Shown piece after piece: positions 63,918 through 64,000 of a stretch of DNA of 64,000 bases. Where the stretch lies: NCBI RefSeq assembly GCF_041154505.1, contig NZ_AP028672.1, positions 3,326,501-3,390,500 on the forward strand, written 5' to 3'. A model generated the notes under the pieces. The model worked only from the letters and a program-made list of their open reading frames with translations. It did no database searches and was not told the origin of the DNA. The DNA comes from Acidovorax sp. A79. Its GTDB lineage: Bacteria > Pseudomonadota > Gammaproteobacteria > Burkholderiales > Burkholderiaceae_C. Within the stretch, counting starts at the first letter, position 1; each line of letters starts with the position of its first letter. The position numbers and the translations under genes were made by a program.

Positions 63918-64000
63918 TCAGGCCGCCGCCGCCCGCGCTGGCGGTGGCTGAAGCTGGCTGAACACCAGCGCCGCCACGATCAGCGCCGCGCCGCCCAGGC
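63918..64000 (-). CDS. EamA-type transporter, C-terminal end (partial)
   Basis: Only the last ~27 residues are in the window: LGGAALIVAALVFSQLQ and then a Pro/Ala tail before the TGA. This closing helix is the usual end of DMT/EamA transporters (compare the gene at 4299). The rest lies past the window edge. The assignment is tentative because the piece is short. Confidence 0.5.
   Translation of the reverse strand, partial: LGGAALIVAALVFSQLQPPPARAAAA

Overview
The window reads as ordinary chromosome of a GC-rich betaproteobacterium of the Comamonadaceae, most like Acidovorax. The grounds are the high GC, the gatC-gatA-gatB block divergent from mreB-mreC-mreD-mrdA, the many short two-stem intergenic repeats (TGCTAT..ATAGC followed by GGCGCTT..AAGCGC) that I associate with this family, and the family resemblance of the proteins. 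The species is inferred. No rRNA, tRNA, CRISPR array, prophage or replication origin was seen.

Layout. 0.2-9 kb holds small regulators and housekeeping genes: a DUF2798 membrane protein, a GyrI-like effector-binding protein, a WYL regulator, a PhnB-like protein, a GNAT acetyltransferase, glutathione peroxidase, a DMT transporter, lplT, alr and a glycine-rich membrane protein. 9-12 kb has a MarR regulator divergent from a siderophore-interacting reductase over a strong double operator, then an ArgP-type LysR divergent from a LysE/ArgO exporter. 12-18.5 kb has an orphan peptide-binding protein, a GST, an aldolase/ketopantoate-reductase pair, radA and a DUF4124 protein. 18.6-25.4 kb has a chemoreceptor, then ilvE, a small zinc finger, two glycosyltransferases and an O-antigen-ligase-like protein, all codirectional. 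25.8-35 kb has nitronate monooxygenase, a LysR/MFS pair, a two-component system, ampG, an M48 protease and a diguanylate cyclase.

35.1-43.4 kb is a complete-looking ferric-siderophore uptake locus. One strand carries a periplasmic binding protein, a lipoprotein esterase, a FecCD permease, a FecE ATPase and a DUF2218 protein. The other carries an AraC/PchR-type regulator and a TonB-dependent receptor. A good Fur box lies between the two divergent units.

43.4-47.7 kb looks like an acquired insert. A surface protein with 14 kelch-type repeats and an IPTL-CTERM sorting tail lies between an intact MBL-fold hydrolase gene and a decayed relative that shares its last ~100 bp almost identically but has lost the metal-binding core. 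47.8-50 kb is a LysR-controlled GST/tautomerase/NTF2-like operon. 50-55.5 kb has a lone GspE/PulE ATPase, xthA and pyrE with overlapping start codons, and an IS481-family element whose 6-bp target duplication (CCTAGG) supplies the stop codon both of the upstream gene and of the transposase. 55.5-63.8 kb is gatCAB and mreBCD-mrdA, and the window ends in the 3' end of a second EamA-type transporter.

Two interspersed intergenic repeat families recur throughout: 11 copies of the two-stem element and 7 copies of a longer GC-rich element that usually begins at a stop codon. One copy of the first encodes the last residues and stop of ampG. I saw no obviously new multigene defence or biosynthetic system. 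The strongest candidates for something under-described are the kelch/IPTL-CTERM insert with its MBL remnant, and the siderophore locus with its anchored esterase and DUF2218 protein.
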